From: Petrolisthes cinctipes
Lineage: Eukaryota; Arthropoda; Malacostraca; Decapoda; Porcellanidae
Direction of reading: 5' to 3'
Assembly (NCBI GenBank): GCA_033782935.1
Contig: JAWQEG010000488.1
Location: 1,426,001 to 1,490,000 of the forward strand
Length of the DNA stretch: 64,000 nucleotides
Shown here: piece after piece, positions 35,127 to 48,734 of the stretch
Numbering within the stretch: the stretch's first letter is position 1
How the letters are laid out: the number at the start of each line of letters is the position of its first letter
Program-made: the position numbers and the translations under genes
The notes under the pieces: generated by a model
Databases searched by the model: none
What the model was told of the DNA's origin: nothing
What the model saw: only the letters and a program-made list of their open reading frames with translations

Positions 35127-36410
35127 ATATCTCAAATTCAGGCTCAAAACACCCGAAAATTCAATATTTTGGGGTCCCAGAAGCAATCTGTACATGCCTA
35201 CACAGTGCTAGAATATTTTCAAAATATAGGCTAAAAACATGCTAAAAATCGACATTTTAGGTGCCAAAAAGTCGATATCTCAAATTCAGTCCTAAAACAA
35301 CCGAAAATTCGATATTTAGGGGTCCCAGAAGCGATGTGTACATGCCTACTCCGTGTTAGAGTATTTTCAAAATACATGCTCAAAACATACTGAAAATCGA
35401 TCTTTTAGGTGCACAAAAGTCGATATGTGTATGCATCTTCAGTACCCGTTTATATCTCAAATTCAGGCTCAAAACACACGAAAATTCAATATTTTTGGGT
35501 CCCAGAAGCAATCTGTACATGCCTACTCAGTGTTAGAGTATTTTCAAAATACAGGCCCAAAACATGCTGAAAATCGATATTTTAGATGCCCAAAGTCAAT
35601 ATGTGCATGTATCTTCTGTACCCGTTTATATCTCAAATTCAGGCTCAAAACACCCGAAAATTCAATATTTTGGGGTCCCAGAAGCAATCTGTACATGCCT
35701 ACACAGTGCTAGAATATTTTCATAATATAGGCTAAAAACATGCTAAAAATCGACATTTTAGGTGCCAAAAAATCGATATCTCAAATTCAGTCCCAAAACA
35801 CCCGAAAATTCGATATTTAGGGGTCCCAGAAGCGATCTGTACATGCCTACTCCGTGTTAGAGTATTTTCAAAATACATGCTCAAAACATACTGAAAATCG
35901 ATCTTTTAGGTGCACAAAAGTCGATATGTGCATGCATCTTCAGTACCCGTTTATATCTCAAATTCAGGCTCAAAACACCCGAAAATTCAATATTTTGGCG
36001 TCCCAGAAGCAATCTGTACATGCCTACTCAGTGTTAGAGTATTTTCAAAATACAGGCCCAAAACATGCTGAAAATCGATATTTTAGATGCCCAAAGTCAA
36101 TATGTGCATGTATCTTCTGTACCCGTTTATATCTCAAATTCAGGCTCAAAACACCCGAAAATTCAATATTTTGGGGTCCCAGAAGCAATCTGTACATGCC
36201 TACACAGTGCTAGAATATTTTCAAAATATAGGCTAAAAACATGCTAAAAATCGACATTTTAGGTGCCAAAAATCGATATCTCAAATTCAGTCCCAAAACA
36301 CCCGAAAATTCGATATTTAGAGGTCCCAGAAGGTATCTGTACATGCCTACTCCGTGATAGAGTATTTTTAAAATACAGGCCAAAAACATACTGAAAATCG
36401 ATCTTTTAGG
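35127..36410 (+). repeat. Run of M6-M1-M2 trimers
   Basis: M6 at about 35275 and 35776 each follow M2 directly, with M1-M2 after them, giving consecutive D barcodes at 35564 and 36065. M3-M4-M5 is skipped twice. It is the counterpart of the M3-M4-M5 run at 31279-33272, as expected from exchange between hexamers shifted by one trimer. Confidence 0.78.
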
Positions 36411-37140
36411 TGCCCATAAGTCGATATGTGCATGCATCTTCTGTACCCGTTTATATCTCAAATTCTGGCCCTAAACACCCGAAAATTCGATATTTTGGGG
36501 TCCCAAAAAGCGATCTGTACATGCCTACTCCGTGTTAGAGTATTTTCAAAATTCAGGCCCAAAACATGCTGAAAATCGATATTTTTGGTGCCCAAAGTCA
36601 ATATGTGCATGTATCTTCTGTACCCGTTTATATCTCAAATTCAGGCTCAAAACACCCGAAAATTCAATATTTTGGGGTCCCAGAAGCAATCTGTACATGC
36701 CTACTCAGTTCTAGAATATTTTCAAAATATAGGCTAAAAACATGCTAAAATCGATCTTTTAGGTGCCAAAAAGTCGATATCTCAAATTCAGTCCCAAAAC
36801 ACCCGAAAATTCGATATTTAGGGGTCCCAGAAGCGATCTGTACATGCCTACTCCGTGTTAGAGTATTTTCAAAATACATATCCAAAACATACTGAAAATC
36901 GATCTTTTAGGTGCACAAAAGTCGATATGTGCATGCATCTTCAGTACCCGTTTATATCTCAAATTCAGGCTCAAAACACCCGAAAATTCAATATTTTGGG
37001 GTCCCAGAAGCAATCTGTACATGCCTACACAGTGCTAGAATATTTTCAAAATATAGGCTAAAAACATGCTAAAAATCGACATTTTAGGTGCCAAAAAATC
37101 GATATCTCAAATTCAGTCCCAAAACACCCGAAAATTCGAT
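36410..37140 (+). repeat. 2828-bp duplication, left copy
   Basis: Private variants 'gtgcccataagtcg' (about 36411), 'cagttctagaat' (36707), 'catgctaaaatcg' (one A lost) and 'tacatatccaaaacatac' all recur 2828 bp downstream. M2 at 36954-37101 follows M6 without M1. Confidence 0.82.
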
Positions 37141-39237
37141 ATTTAGGGGTCCCAGAAGGTATCTGTACATGCCTACTCTGTGTTAGAGTATTTTCAAAAT
37201 ACAGGCCAAAAACATACTGAAAATCGATCTTTTAGGTGCCCAAAAGTCGTTATGTGCATGCATCTTCTGTACACATTTATATCTCAAATTCTGGCCCTAA
37301 ACACCCGAAAATTCGATATTTTGGGGTCCCAGAAGCGATCTGTACATGCCTACTCCGTGTTAGAGTATTTTCAAAATACAGGCCCAAAACATGCTGAAAA
37401 TCGATATTTTAGATGCCCAAAGTCAATATGTGCATGTATCTTCTGTACTCGTTTATATCTCAAATTCAGGCTCAAAACACCCGAAAATTCAATATTTTGG
37501 GGTCCCAGAAGCAATCTGTACATGCCTACACAGTGCTAGAATATTTTCAAAATATAGGCTAAAAACATGCTAAAAATCGACATTTTAGGTGCAAAAAAAT
37601 CGATATCTCAAATTCAGTCCCAAAACACCCGAAAATTCGATATTTAGAGGTCCCAGAAGGTATCTGTACATGCCTACTCCGTGATAGAGTATTTTCAAAA
37701 TACAGGCCAAAAACATACTGAAAATCGATCTTTTAAGTGCCCAAAAGTCGATATGTGCATGCATCTTCTGTACCCGTTTATATCTCAAATTCTGGCCCTA
37801 AACACCCGAAAATTCGATATTTTGGGGTCCCAGAAGCGATCTGTACATGCCTACTCCGTGTTAGAGCATTTTCAAATTTCAGGCCCAAAACATGCTGAAA
37901 ATCGATATTTTTGGTGCCCAAAGTCAATATGTGCATGTATCTTCTGTACCCGTTTATATCTCAAATTCAGGCTCAAAACACCCGAAAATTCAATATTTTG
38001 GGGTCCCAGAAGCAATCTGTACATGCCTACACAGTGCTAGAATATTTTCAAATATAGGCTAAAAACATGCTAAAAATCGATCTTTTAGGTGCCAAAAAGT
38101 CGATATCTCAAATTCAGTCCTAAAACACCCGAAAATTCGATATTTAGGGGTCCCAGAAGCGATGTGTACATGCCTACTCCTTGTTAGAGTATTTTCAAAA
38201 TACATGCTCAAAACATACTGAAAATCGATCTTTTAGGTGCACAAAAGTCGATATGTGTATGCATCTTCAGTAACCGTTTATTTCTCAAATTCAGGCTCAA
38301 AACACCCGAAAATTCAATATTTTGGGGTCCCAGAAGCAATCTGTACATGCCTACTCAGTGTTAGAGTATTTTCAAAATACAGGCCCAAAACATGCTGAAA
38401 ATCGATATTTTAGATGCCCAAAGTCAATATGTGCATGTATCTTCTGTACCCGTTTATATCTCAAATTCAGGCTCAAAACACCCGAAAATTCAATATTTTG
38501 GGGTCCCAGAAGCAATCTGTACATGCCTACACAGTGCTAGAATATTTTCAAAATATAGGCTAAAAACATGCTAAAAATCGACATTTTAGGTGCCAAAAAA
38601 TCGATATCTCAAATTCAGTCCCAAAACACCCGAAAATTCGATATTTAGAGGTCCCAGAAGGTATCTGTACATGCCTACTCCGTGATAGAGTATTTTCAAA
38701 ATACAGGCCAAAAACATACTGAAAATCGATCTTTTAGGTGCCCAAAAGTCGATATGTGCATGCATCTTCTGTACCCGTTTATATCTCAAATTCTGGCCCT
38801 AAACACCCGAAAATTCGATATTTTGGGGTCCCAGAAGCAATCTGTACATGCCTACTCCGTGTTAGAGTATTTTCAAAATTCAGGCCCAAAACATGCTGAA
38901 AATCGATATTTTTGGTGCCCAAAGTCAATATGTGCATGTATCTTCTGTACCCGTTTATATCTCAAATTCAGGCTCAAAACACCCGAAAATTCAATATTTT
39001 GGGGTCCCAGAAGCAATCTGTACATGCCTACTCAGTGCTAGAATATTTTCAAAATATAGGCTAAAAACATGCTAAAAATCGATCTTTTAGGTGCCAAAAA
39101 GTCGATATCTCAAATTCAGTCCCAAAACACCCGAAAATTCGATATTTAGGGGTCCCAGAAGCGATCTGTACATGCCTACTCCGTGTTAGAGTATTTTCAA
39201 AATACATGCTCAAAACATACTGAAAATCGATCTTTTA

Positions 39238-39960
39238 GGTGCCCATAAGTCGATATGTGCATGCATCTTCTGTACCCGTTTATATCTCAAATTCTGGCCC
39301 TAAACACCCGAAAATTCGATATTTTGGGGTCCCAGAAGCGATCTGTACATGCCTACTCCGTGTTAGAGTATTTTCAAAATTCAGGCCCAAAACATGCTGA
39401 AAATCGATATTTTTGGTGCCCAAAGTCAATATGTGCATGTATCTTCTGTACCCGTTTATATCTCAAATTCAGGCTCAAAACACCCGAAAATTCAATATTT
39501 TGGGGTCCCAGAAGCAATCTGTACATGCCTACTCAGTTCTAGAATATTTTCAAAATATAGGCTAAAAACATGCTAAAATCGATCTTTTAGGTGCCAAAAA
39601 GTCGATATCTCAAATTCAGTCCCAAAACACCCGAAAATTCGATATTTAGGGGTCCCAGAAGCGATCTGTACATGCCTACTCCGTGTTAGAGTATTTTCAA
39701 AATACATATCCAAAACATACTGAAAATCGATCTTTTAGGTGCACAAAAGTCGATATGTGCATTCATCTTCAGTACCCGTTTATATCTCAAATTCAGGCTC
39801 AAAACACCCGAAAATTCAATATTTTGGGGTCCCAGAAGCAATCTGTACATGCCTACACAGTGCTAGAATATTTTCAAAATTTAGGCTAAAAACATGCTAA
39901 AAATCGACATTTTAGGTGCCAAAAAATCGATATATCAAATTCAGTCCCAAAACACCCGAA
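39238..39960 (+). repeat. 2828-bp duplication, right copy
   Basis: This copy carries the same rare variants as 36410-37140, including the single-base loss in 'catgctaaaatcg' and M2 after M6 (39782-39929). The sequence between the two copies belongs to the duplicated unit. 2828 equals six trimers minus one M1 and two single bases. Confidence 0.82.
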
Positions 39961-40430
39961 AATTCGATATTTAGAGGTCCCAGAAGGTATCTGTACATGC
40001 CTACTCCGTGATAGAGTATTTTCAAAATACAGGCCAAAAACATACTGAAAATCGATCTTTTAGGTGCCCAAAAGTCGATATGTGCATGCATCTTCTGTAC
40101 CCGTTTATATCTCAAATTCTGGCCCTAAACACCCGAAAATTCGATATTTTGGGGTCCCAGAAGCAATCTGTACATGCCTACTCCGTGTTAGAGTATTTTC
40201 AAAATTCAGGCCCAAAACATGCTGAAAATCGATATTTTTGGTGCCCAAAGTCAATATGTGCATGTATCTTCTGTACCCGTTTATATCTCAAATTCAGGCT
40301 CAAAACACCAGAAAATTCAATATTTTGGGGTCCCAGAAGCAATCTGTACATGCCTACACAGTGCTAGAATATTTTCAAAATATAGGCTAAAAACATGCTA
40401 AAAATCGACATTTTAGGTGCCAAAAAATCG

Positions 40431-43400
40431 ATATCTCAAATTCAGTCCCAAAACACCCGAAAATTCGATATTTAGAGGTCCCAGAAGGTATCTGTACATG
40501 CCTACTCCGTGTTAGAGTATTTTCAAAATACAGGCCAAAAACATACTGAAAATCGATCTTTTAGGTGCCCAAAAGTCGATATGTGCATGCATCTTCTGTA
40601 CCCATTTATATCTCAAATTCTGGCCCTAAACACCCGAAAATTCGATATTTTGGGGTCCCAGAAGCGATCTGTACATGCCTACTCCGTGTTAGAGTATTTT
40701 CAAAATTCAGGCCCAAAACATGCTGAAAATCGATATTTTTGGTGCCCAAAGTCAATATGTGCATGTATCTTCTGTACCCGTTTATATCACAAATTCAGGC
40801 TCAAAACACCCGAAAATTCAATATTTTGGGGTCCCAGAAGCAATCTGTACATGCCTACTCAGTGCTAGAATATTTTCAAAATATAGGCTAAAAACATGCT
40901 AAAAATCGATCTTTTAGGTGCCAAAAAGTCGATATCTCAAATTCAGTCCCAAAACACCCGAAAATTCGATATTTAGGGGTCCCAGAAGCGATCTGTACAT
41001 GCCTACTCCGTGTTAGAGTATTTTCAAAATACATGCTCAAAACATACTGAAAATCGATCTTTTAGGTGCACAAAAGTCGATATGTGTATGCATCTTCAGT
41101 ACCCGTTTATATCTCAAATTCAGGCTCAAAACACCCGAAAATTAAATATTTTGGGGTCCCAGAAGCAATCTGTACATGCCTACTCAGTGTTAGAGTATTT
41201 TCAAAATACAGGCCCAAAACATGCTGAAAATCGATATTTTAGATGCCCAAAGTCAATATGTGCATGTATCTTCTGTACCCGTTTATATCTCAAATTCAGG
41301 CTCAAAACACCCGAAAATTCAATATTTTGGGGTCCCAGAAGCAATCTGTACATGCCTACACAGTGCTAGAATATATTCAAAATATAGGCTAAAAACATGC
41401 TAAAAATCGACATTTTAGGTGCCAAAAAATCGATATCTCAAATTCAGTCCCAAAACACCCGAAAATTCGATATTTAGAGGTCCCAGAAGGTATCTGTACA
41501 TGCCTACTCCGTGATAGAGTATTTTCAAAATACAGGCCAAAAACATACTGAAAATCGATCTTTTAGGTGCCCAAAAGTCGATATGTGCATGCATCTTCAG
41601 TACCCGTTTATATCTCAAATTCAGGCTCAAAACACCCGAAAATTCAATATTTTGGGGTCCCAGAAGCAATCTGTACATGCCTACTCAGTGTTAGAGTATT
41701 TTCAAAATACAGGCCCAAAACATGCAGAAAATCGATATTTTAGATGCCCAAAGTCAATATGTGCATGTATCTTCTGTACCCGTTTATATCTCAAATTAAG
41801 GCTCAAAACACCAGAAAATTTAATATTTTGGGGTCCCAGAAGCAATCTGTACATGCCTACACAGTGCTAGAATATTTTCAAAATATAGGCTAAAAACATG
41901 CTAAAAATCGACATTTTAGGTGCCAAAAAATCGATATCTCAAATTCAGTCCCAAAACACCCGAAAATTCGATATTTAGAGGTCCCAGAAGGTATCTGTAC
42001 ATGCCTACTCCGTGTTAGAGTATTTTCAAAATACAGGCCAAAAACATACTGAAAATCGATCTTTTAGGTGCCCAAAAGTCGATATGTGCATGCATCTTCT
42101 GTACCCATTTATATCTCAAATTCTGGCCCTAAACACCCGAAAATTCGATATTTTGGTGTCCCAGAAGCGATCTGTACATGCCTACTCCGTGTTAGAGTAT
42201 TTTCAAAATTCAGGCCCAAAACATGCTGAAAATCGATATTTTTGGTGCCGAAAGTCAATATGTGCATGTATCTTCTGTACCCGTTTATATCTCAAATTCA
42301 GGCTCAAAACACCCGAAAATTCAATATTTTGGAGTCCCAGAAGCAATCTGTACATGCCTACTCAGTGCTAGAATATTTTCAAAATATAGGCTAAAAACAT
42401 GCTAAAAATCGATCTTTTAGGTGCCAAAAACTCGATATCTCAAATTCAGTCCCAAAACACCCGAAAATTCGATATTTAGGGGTCCCAGAAGCGATCTGTA
42501 CATGCCTACTCCGTGTTAGAGTATTTTCAAAATACATGCTCAAAACATACTGAAAATCGATCTTTTAGGTGCACAAAAGTCGATATGTGTATGCATCTTC
42601 AGTACCCGTTTATATCTCAAATTCAGGCTCAAAACACCCGAAAATTCAATATTTTGGGGTCCCAGAAGCAATCTGTACATGCCTACTCAGTGTTAGAGTA
42701 TTTTCAAAATACAGGCCCAAAACATGCTGAAAATCGATATTTTAGATGCCCAAAGTCAATATGTGCATGTATCTTCTGTACCCGTTTATATCTCAAATTC
42801 AGGCTCAAAACACCCGAAAATTCAATATTTTGGGGTCCCAGAAGCAATCTGTACATGCCTACACAGTGCTAGAATATATTCAAAATATAGGCTAAAAACA
42901 TGCTAAAAATCGACATTTTAGGTGCCAAAAAATCGATATATCAAATTCAGTCCCAAAACACCCGAAAATTCGATATTTAGAGGTCCCAGAAGGAATCTGT
43001 ACATGCCTACTCCGTGATAGAGTATTTTCAAAATACAGGCCAAAAACATACTGAAAATCGATCTTTTAGGTGCCCAAAAGTCGATATGTGAATGCATCTT
43101 CAGTACCCGTTTATATCTCAAATTCAGGCTCAAAACACCCGAAAATTCAATATTTTGGGGTCCCAGAAGCAATCTGTACATGCCTACTCAGTGTTAGAGT
43201 ATTTTCAAAATACAGGCCCAAAACATGCTGAAAATCGATATTTTAGATGCCCAAAGTCAATATGTGCATGTATCTTCTGTACCCGTTTATATCTCAAATT
43301 CAGGCTCAAAACACCCGAAAATTCAATATTTTGGGGTCCCAGAAGCAATCTGTACATGCCTACACAGTGCTAGAATATTTTCAAAATATAGGCTAAAAAC

Positions 43401-43436
43401 ATGCTAAAAATCGACATTTTAGGTGCCAAAAAATCG
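40431..43436 (+). repeat. Two copies of a 1503-bp HOR
   Basis: Copies run 40431-41933 and 41934-43436. 'cccatttata' (40601, 42104) and 'gaatatattcaaaat' (about 41370, 42873) recur at 1503 bp. The barcode is F-D-D, unlike the F-F-D domain at 5.7-13.3 kb, so the same length arose twice with different content. Confidence 0.83.
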
Positions 43437-45227
43437 ATATCTCAAATTCAGTCTCAAAACACCCGAAAATTCGATATTTAGAGGTCCCAGAAGGAATCTG
43501 TACATGCCTACTCCGTATTAGATTATTTTCAAAATACAGGCCAAAAACATACTGAAAATCGATCTCTTAGGTGCCCAAAAGTCGATATGTGCATGCATCT
43601 TCTGTACCCGTTTATATCTCAAATTCTGGCCCTAAACACCCGAAAATTCGATATTTTGGGGTCCCAGAAGCGATCAGTACATGCCTACTCCGTGTTAGAG
43701 TATTTTCAAAATTCAGGCCCAAAACATGCTGAAAATCGATATTTTTGGTGCCCAAAGTCAATATGTGCATGTATCTTCTGTACCCGTTTATATCTCAAAT
43801 TCAGGCTCAAAACACCCTAAAATTCAATATTTTGGGGTCCCAGAAGCAATCTGTACATGCCTACTCAGTGCTAGAATATTTTCAAAATATAGGCTAAAAA
43901 CATGCTAAAAATCGATCTTTTAGGTGCCAAAAAGTCGATATCTCAAATTCAGTCCCAAAACACCCGAAAATTCGATATTTAGGGGTCCCAGAAGCGATCT
44001 GTACATGCCTACTCCGTGTTAGAGTATTTTCAAAATACATGCTCAAAACATACTGAAAATCGATCTTTTGGTGCACAAAAGTCGATATGTGCATGCATCT
44101 TCAGTACCCGTTTATATCTCAAATTCAGGCTCAAAACACCCGAAAATTCAATATTTTGGGGTCCCAGAAGCAATCTGTACATGCCTACTCAGTGTTAGAG
44201 TATTTTCAAAATACAGGCCCAAAACATGCTGAAAATCGATATTTTAGATGCCCAAAGTCAATATGTGCATGTATCTTCTGTACCCGTTTATATCTCAAAT
44301 TCAGGCTCAAAACACCCGAAAATTCAATATTTTGGGGTCCCAGAAGCAATCTGTACATGCCTACACATTGCTAGAATATTTTCAAAATATAGGCTAAAAA
44401 CATGCTAAAAATCGACATTTTAGGTGCCAAAAAATCGATATCTCAAATTCAGTCCCAAAACACCCGAAAATTCGATATTTAGAGGTCCCAGAAGGTATCT
44501 GTACATGCCTACTCCGTGATAGAGTATTTTCAAAATACAGGCCGAAAACATACTGAAAATCGATCTTTTAGGTGCCCAAAAGTCGATATGTGCATGCATC
44601 TTCTGTACCCGTTTATATCTCAAATTCTGGCCCTAAACACCCGGAAATTCGATATTTTGGGGTCCCAGAAGCGATCTGTACATGTCTACTCCGTGTTAGA
44701 GCATTTTCAAAATTCAGGCCCAAAACATGCTGAAAATCGATATTTTTGGTGCCCAAAGTCAATATGTGCATGTATCTTCTGTACCCGTTTATACCTCAAA
44801 TTAAGGCTCAAAACACCCGAAAATTCAATATTTTGAGGTCCCAGAAGCAATCTGTACATGCCTACACAGTGCTAGAATATTTTCAAAATATAGGCTAAAA
44901 ATATGCTAAAAATCGATCTTTTAGGTGCCAAAAAGTCGATATCTCAAATTCAGTCCTAAAACACCCGAAAATTCGATATTTAGGGGTCCCAGAAGCGATG
45001 TGTACATGCCTACTCCGTGTTAGAGTATTTTCAAAATACATGCTCAAAACATACTGAAAATCGATCTTTTAGGTGCACAAAAGTCGATATGTGTATGCAT
45101 CTTCAGTACCCGTTTATATCTCAAATTCAGGCTCAAAACACCCGAAAATTCAATATTTTGGGGTCCCAGAAGCAATCTGTACATGCCTACTCAGTGTTAA
45201 AGTATTTTCAAAATACAGGCCCAAAAC

Positions 45228-48200
45228 ATGCTGAAAATCGATATTTTAGATGCCCAAAGTCAATATGTGCATGTATCTTCTGTACCCGTTTATATCTCAA
45301 ATTCAGGCTCAAAACACCCGAAAATTCAATATTTTGGGGTCCCAGAAGCAATCTGTACATGCCTACACAGTGCTAGAATATTTTCAAAATATAGGCTAAA
45401 AACATGCTAAAAATCGACATTTTAGGTGCCAAAAAATCGATATCTCAAATTCAGTCCCAAAACACCCGAAAATTCGATATTTAGAGGTCCCAGAAGGTAT
45501 CTGTACATGCCTACTCCGTGATAGAGTATTTTCAAAATACAGGCCAAAAACATACTGAAAATCGATCTTTTAGGTGCCCAAAAGTCGATATGTGCATGCA
45601 TCTTCTGTACCCGTTTATATCTCAAATTCTGGCCCTAAACACCCGAAAATTCGATATTTTGGGGTCCCAGAAGCGATCTGTACATGCCTACTCCGTGTTA
45701 GAGTATTTTCAAAATTCAGGCCCAAAACATGCTGAAAATCGATATTTTTGGTGCCCAAAGTCAATATGTGCATGTATCTTCTGTACCCGTTTATATCTCA
45801 AATTCAGGCTCAAAACACCCGAAAATTCAATATTTTGGGGTCCCAGAAGCAATCTGTACATGCCTACTCAGTGCTAGAATATTTTCAAAATATAGGCTAA
45901 AAACATGCTAAAAATCGATCTTTTAGGTGCCAAAAAGTCGATATCTCAAATTCAGTCCCAAAACACCCGTAAATTCGATATTTAGGGGTCCCAGAAGCGA
46001 TCTGAACATGCCTACTCCGTGTTAGAGTATTTTCAAAATACATGCTCAAAACATACTGAAAATCGATCTTTTAGGTGCACAAAAGTCGATATGTGCATGC
46101 ATCTTCAGTACCCGTTTATATCTCAAATTCAGGCTCAAAACACCCGAAAATTCAATATTTTGGGGTCCCAGAAGCAATCTGTACATGCCTACTCAGTGTT
46201 AGAGTATTTTCAAAATACAGGCCCAAAACATGCTGAAAATCGATATTTTAGATGCCCAAAGTCAATATATGCATGTATCTTCTGTACCCGTTTATATCTC
46301 AAATTCAGGCTCAAAACACCCGAAAATTCAATATTTTGGGGTCCCAGAAGCAATCTGTACATGCCTACACAGTGCTAGAATATTTTCAAAATATAGGCTA
46401 AAAACATGCTAAAAATCGACATTTTAGGTGCCAAAAAATCGATATCTCAAATTCAGTCCCAAAACACCCGAAAATTCGATATTTAGAGGTCCCAGAAGGT
46501 ATCTGTACATGCCTACTCCGTGTTAGAGTTTTTTCAAAATACAGGCCAAAAACATACTGAAAATCGATCTTTTAGGTGCCCAAAAGTCGATATGTGCATG
46601 CATCTTCTGTACCCATTTATATCTCAAATTCTGGCCCTAAACACCCGAAAATTCGATATTTTGGGGTCCCAGAAGCGATCTGTACATGCCTACTCCGTGT
46701 TAGAGTATTTTCAAAATTCAGGCCCAAAACATGCTGAAAATCGATATTTTTGGTGCCCAAAGTCAATATGTGCATGTATCTTCTGTACCCGTTTATATCT
46801 CAAATTCAGGCTCAAAACACCCGAAAATTCAATATTTTGGGGTCCCAGAAGCAATCTGTACATGCCTACTCAGTGCTAGAATATTTTCAAAATATAGGCT
46901 AAAAACATGCTAAAAATCGATCTTTTAGGTGCCAAAAAGTCGATATCTCAAATTCAGTCCCAAAACACCCGAAAATTCGATATTTAGGGGTCCCAGAAGC
47001 GATCTGTACATGCCTACTCCGTGTTAGAGTATTTTCAAAATACATGCTCAAAACATACTGAAAATCGATCTTTTAGGTGCACAAAAGTCGATATGTGTAT
47101 GCATCTTCAGTACCCGTTTATATCTCAAATTCAGGCTCAAAACACCCGAAAATTCAATATTTTGGGGTCCCAGAAGCAATCTGTACATGCCTACTCAGTG
47201 TTAGAGTATTTTCAAAATACAGGCCCAAAACATGCTGAAAATCGATATTTTAGATGCCTAAAGTCAATATGTGCATGTATCTTCTGTACCCGTTTATATC
47301 TCAAATTCAGGCTCAAAACACCCGAAAATTCAATATTTTGGGGTCCCAGAAGCAATCTGTACATGCCTACACAGTGCTAGAATATATTCAAAATATAGGC
47401 TAAAAACATGTTAAAAATCGACATTTTAGGTGCCAAAAAATCGATATCTCAAATTCAGTCCCAAAACACCCGAAAATTCGATATTTAGAGGTCCCATAAG
47501 GTATCTGTACATGCCTACTCCGTGATAGAGTATTTTCAAAATACAGGCCAAAAACATACTGAAAATCGATCTTTTAGGTGCCCAAAAGTCGATATGTGCA
47601 TGCATCTTCAGTACCCGTTTATATCTCAAATTCAGGCTCAAAACACCCGAAAATTCAATATTTTGGGGTCCCAGAAGCAATCTGTACATGCCTACTCAGT
47701 GTTAGAGTATTTTCAAAATACAGGCCCAAAACATGCAGAAAATCGATATTTTAGATGCCCAAAGTCAATATGTGCATGTATCTTCTGTACCCGTTTATAT
47801 CTCAAATTCAGGCTCAAAACACCAGAAAATTCAATATTTTGGGGTCCCAGAAGCAATCTGTACATGCCTACACAGTGCTAGAATATTTTCAAAATATAGG
47901 CTAAAAACATGCTAAAAATCGACATTTTAGGTGCCAAAAAATCGATATCTCAAATTCAGTCCCAAAACACTCGAAAATTCGATATTTAGAGGTCCCAGAA
48001 GGTATCTGTACATGCCTACTCCGTGATAGAGTATTTTCAAAATACAGGCCAAAAACATACTGAAAATCGATCTTTTAGGTGCCCAAAAGTCGATATGTGC
48101 ATGCATCTTCTGTACCCGTTTATATCTCAAATTCTGGCCCTAAACACCCGGAAATTCGATATTTTGGGGTCCCAGAAGCGATCTGTACATGCCTACTCCG

Positions 48201-48734
48201 TGTTAGAGCATTTTCAAAATTCAAGCCCAAAACATGCTGAAAATCGATATTTTTGGTGCCCAAAGTCAATATGTGCATGTATCTTCTGTACCCGTTTATA
48301 TCTCAAATTAAGGCTCAAAACACCCGAAAATTCAATATTTTGGGGTCCCAGAAGCAATCTGTACATGCCTACACAGTGCTAGAATATTTTCAAAATATAG
48401 GCTAAAAATATGCTAAAAATCGATCTTTTAGGTGCCAAAAAGTCGATATCTCAAATTCAGTCCTAAAACACCCGAAAATTCGATATTTAGGGGTCCCAGA
48501 AGCGATGTGTACATGCCTACTCCGTGTTAGAGTATTTTCAAAATACATGCTCAAAACATACTGAAAATCGATCTTTTAGGTGCACAAAAGTCGATATGTG
48601 TATGCATCTTCAGTACCCGTTTATATCTCAAATTCAGGCTCAAAACACCCGAAAATTCAATATTTTGCGGTCCCAGAAGCAATCTGTACATGCCTACTCA
48701 GTGTTAAAGTATTTTCAAAATACAGGCCCAAAAC
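45228..48734 (+). repeat. 3507-bp HOR, copy 1 (seven trimers)
   Basis: Barcode D-F-D-F-D-D-F. Marker variants: 'cccgtaaattcg' (about 45967), 'gatctgaacatg' (about 45999), 'caatatatgc' (about 46263), 'gagttttttc' (about 46526), 'gatgcctaaag' (about 47254), 'catgttaaaaatc' (about 47408), 'cccataagg' (about 47494), 'catgcagaaaatcg' (about 47731). All recur 3507 bp on. Flanking words 'cccggaaattcg' and 'aaaatatgc' near 44640-44900 suggest that homology begins a little earlier. Confidence 0.87.
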
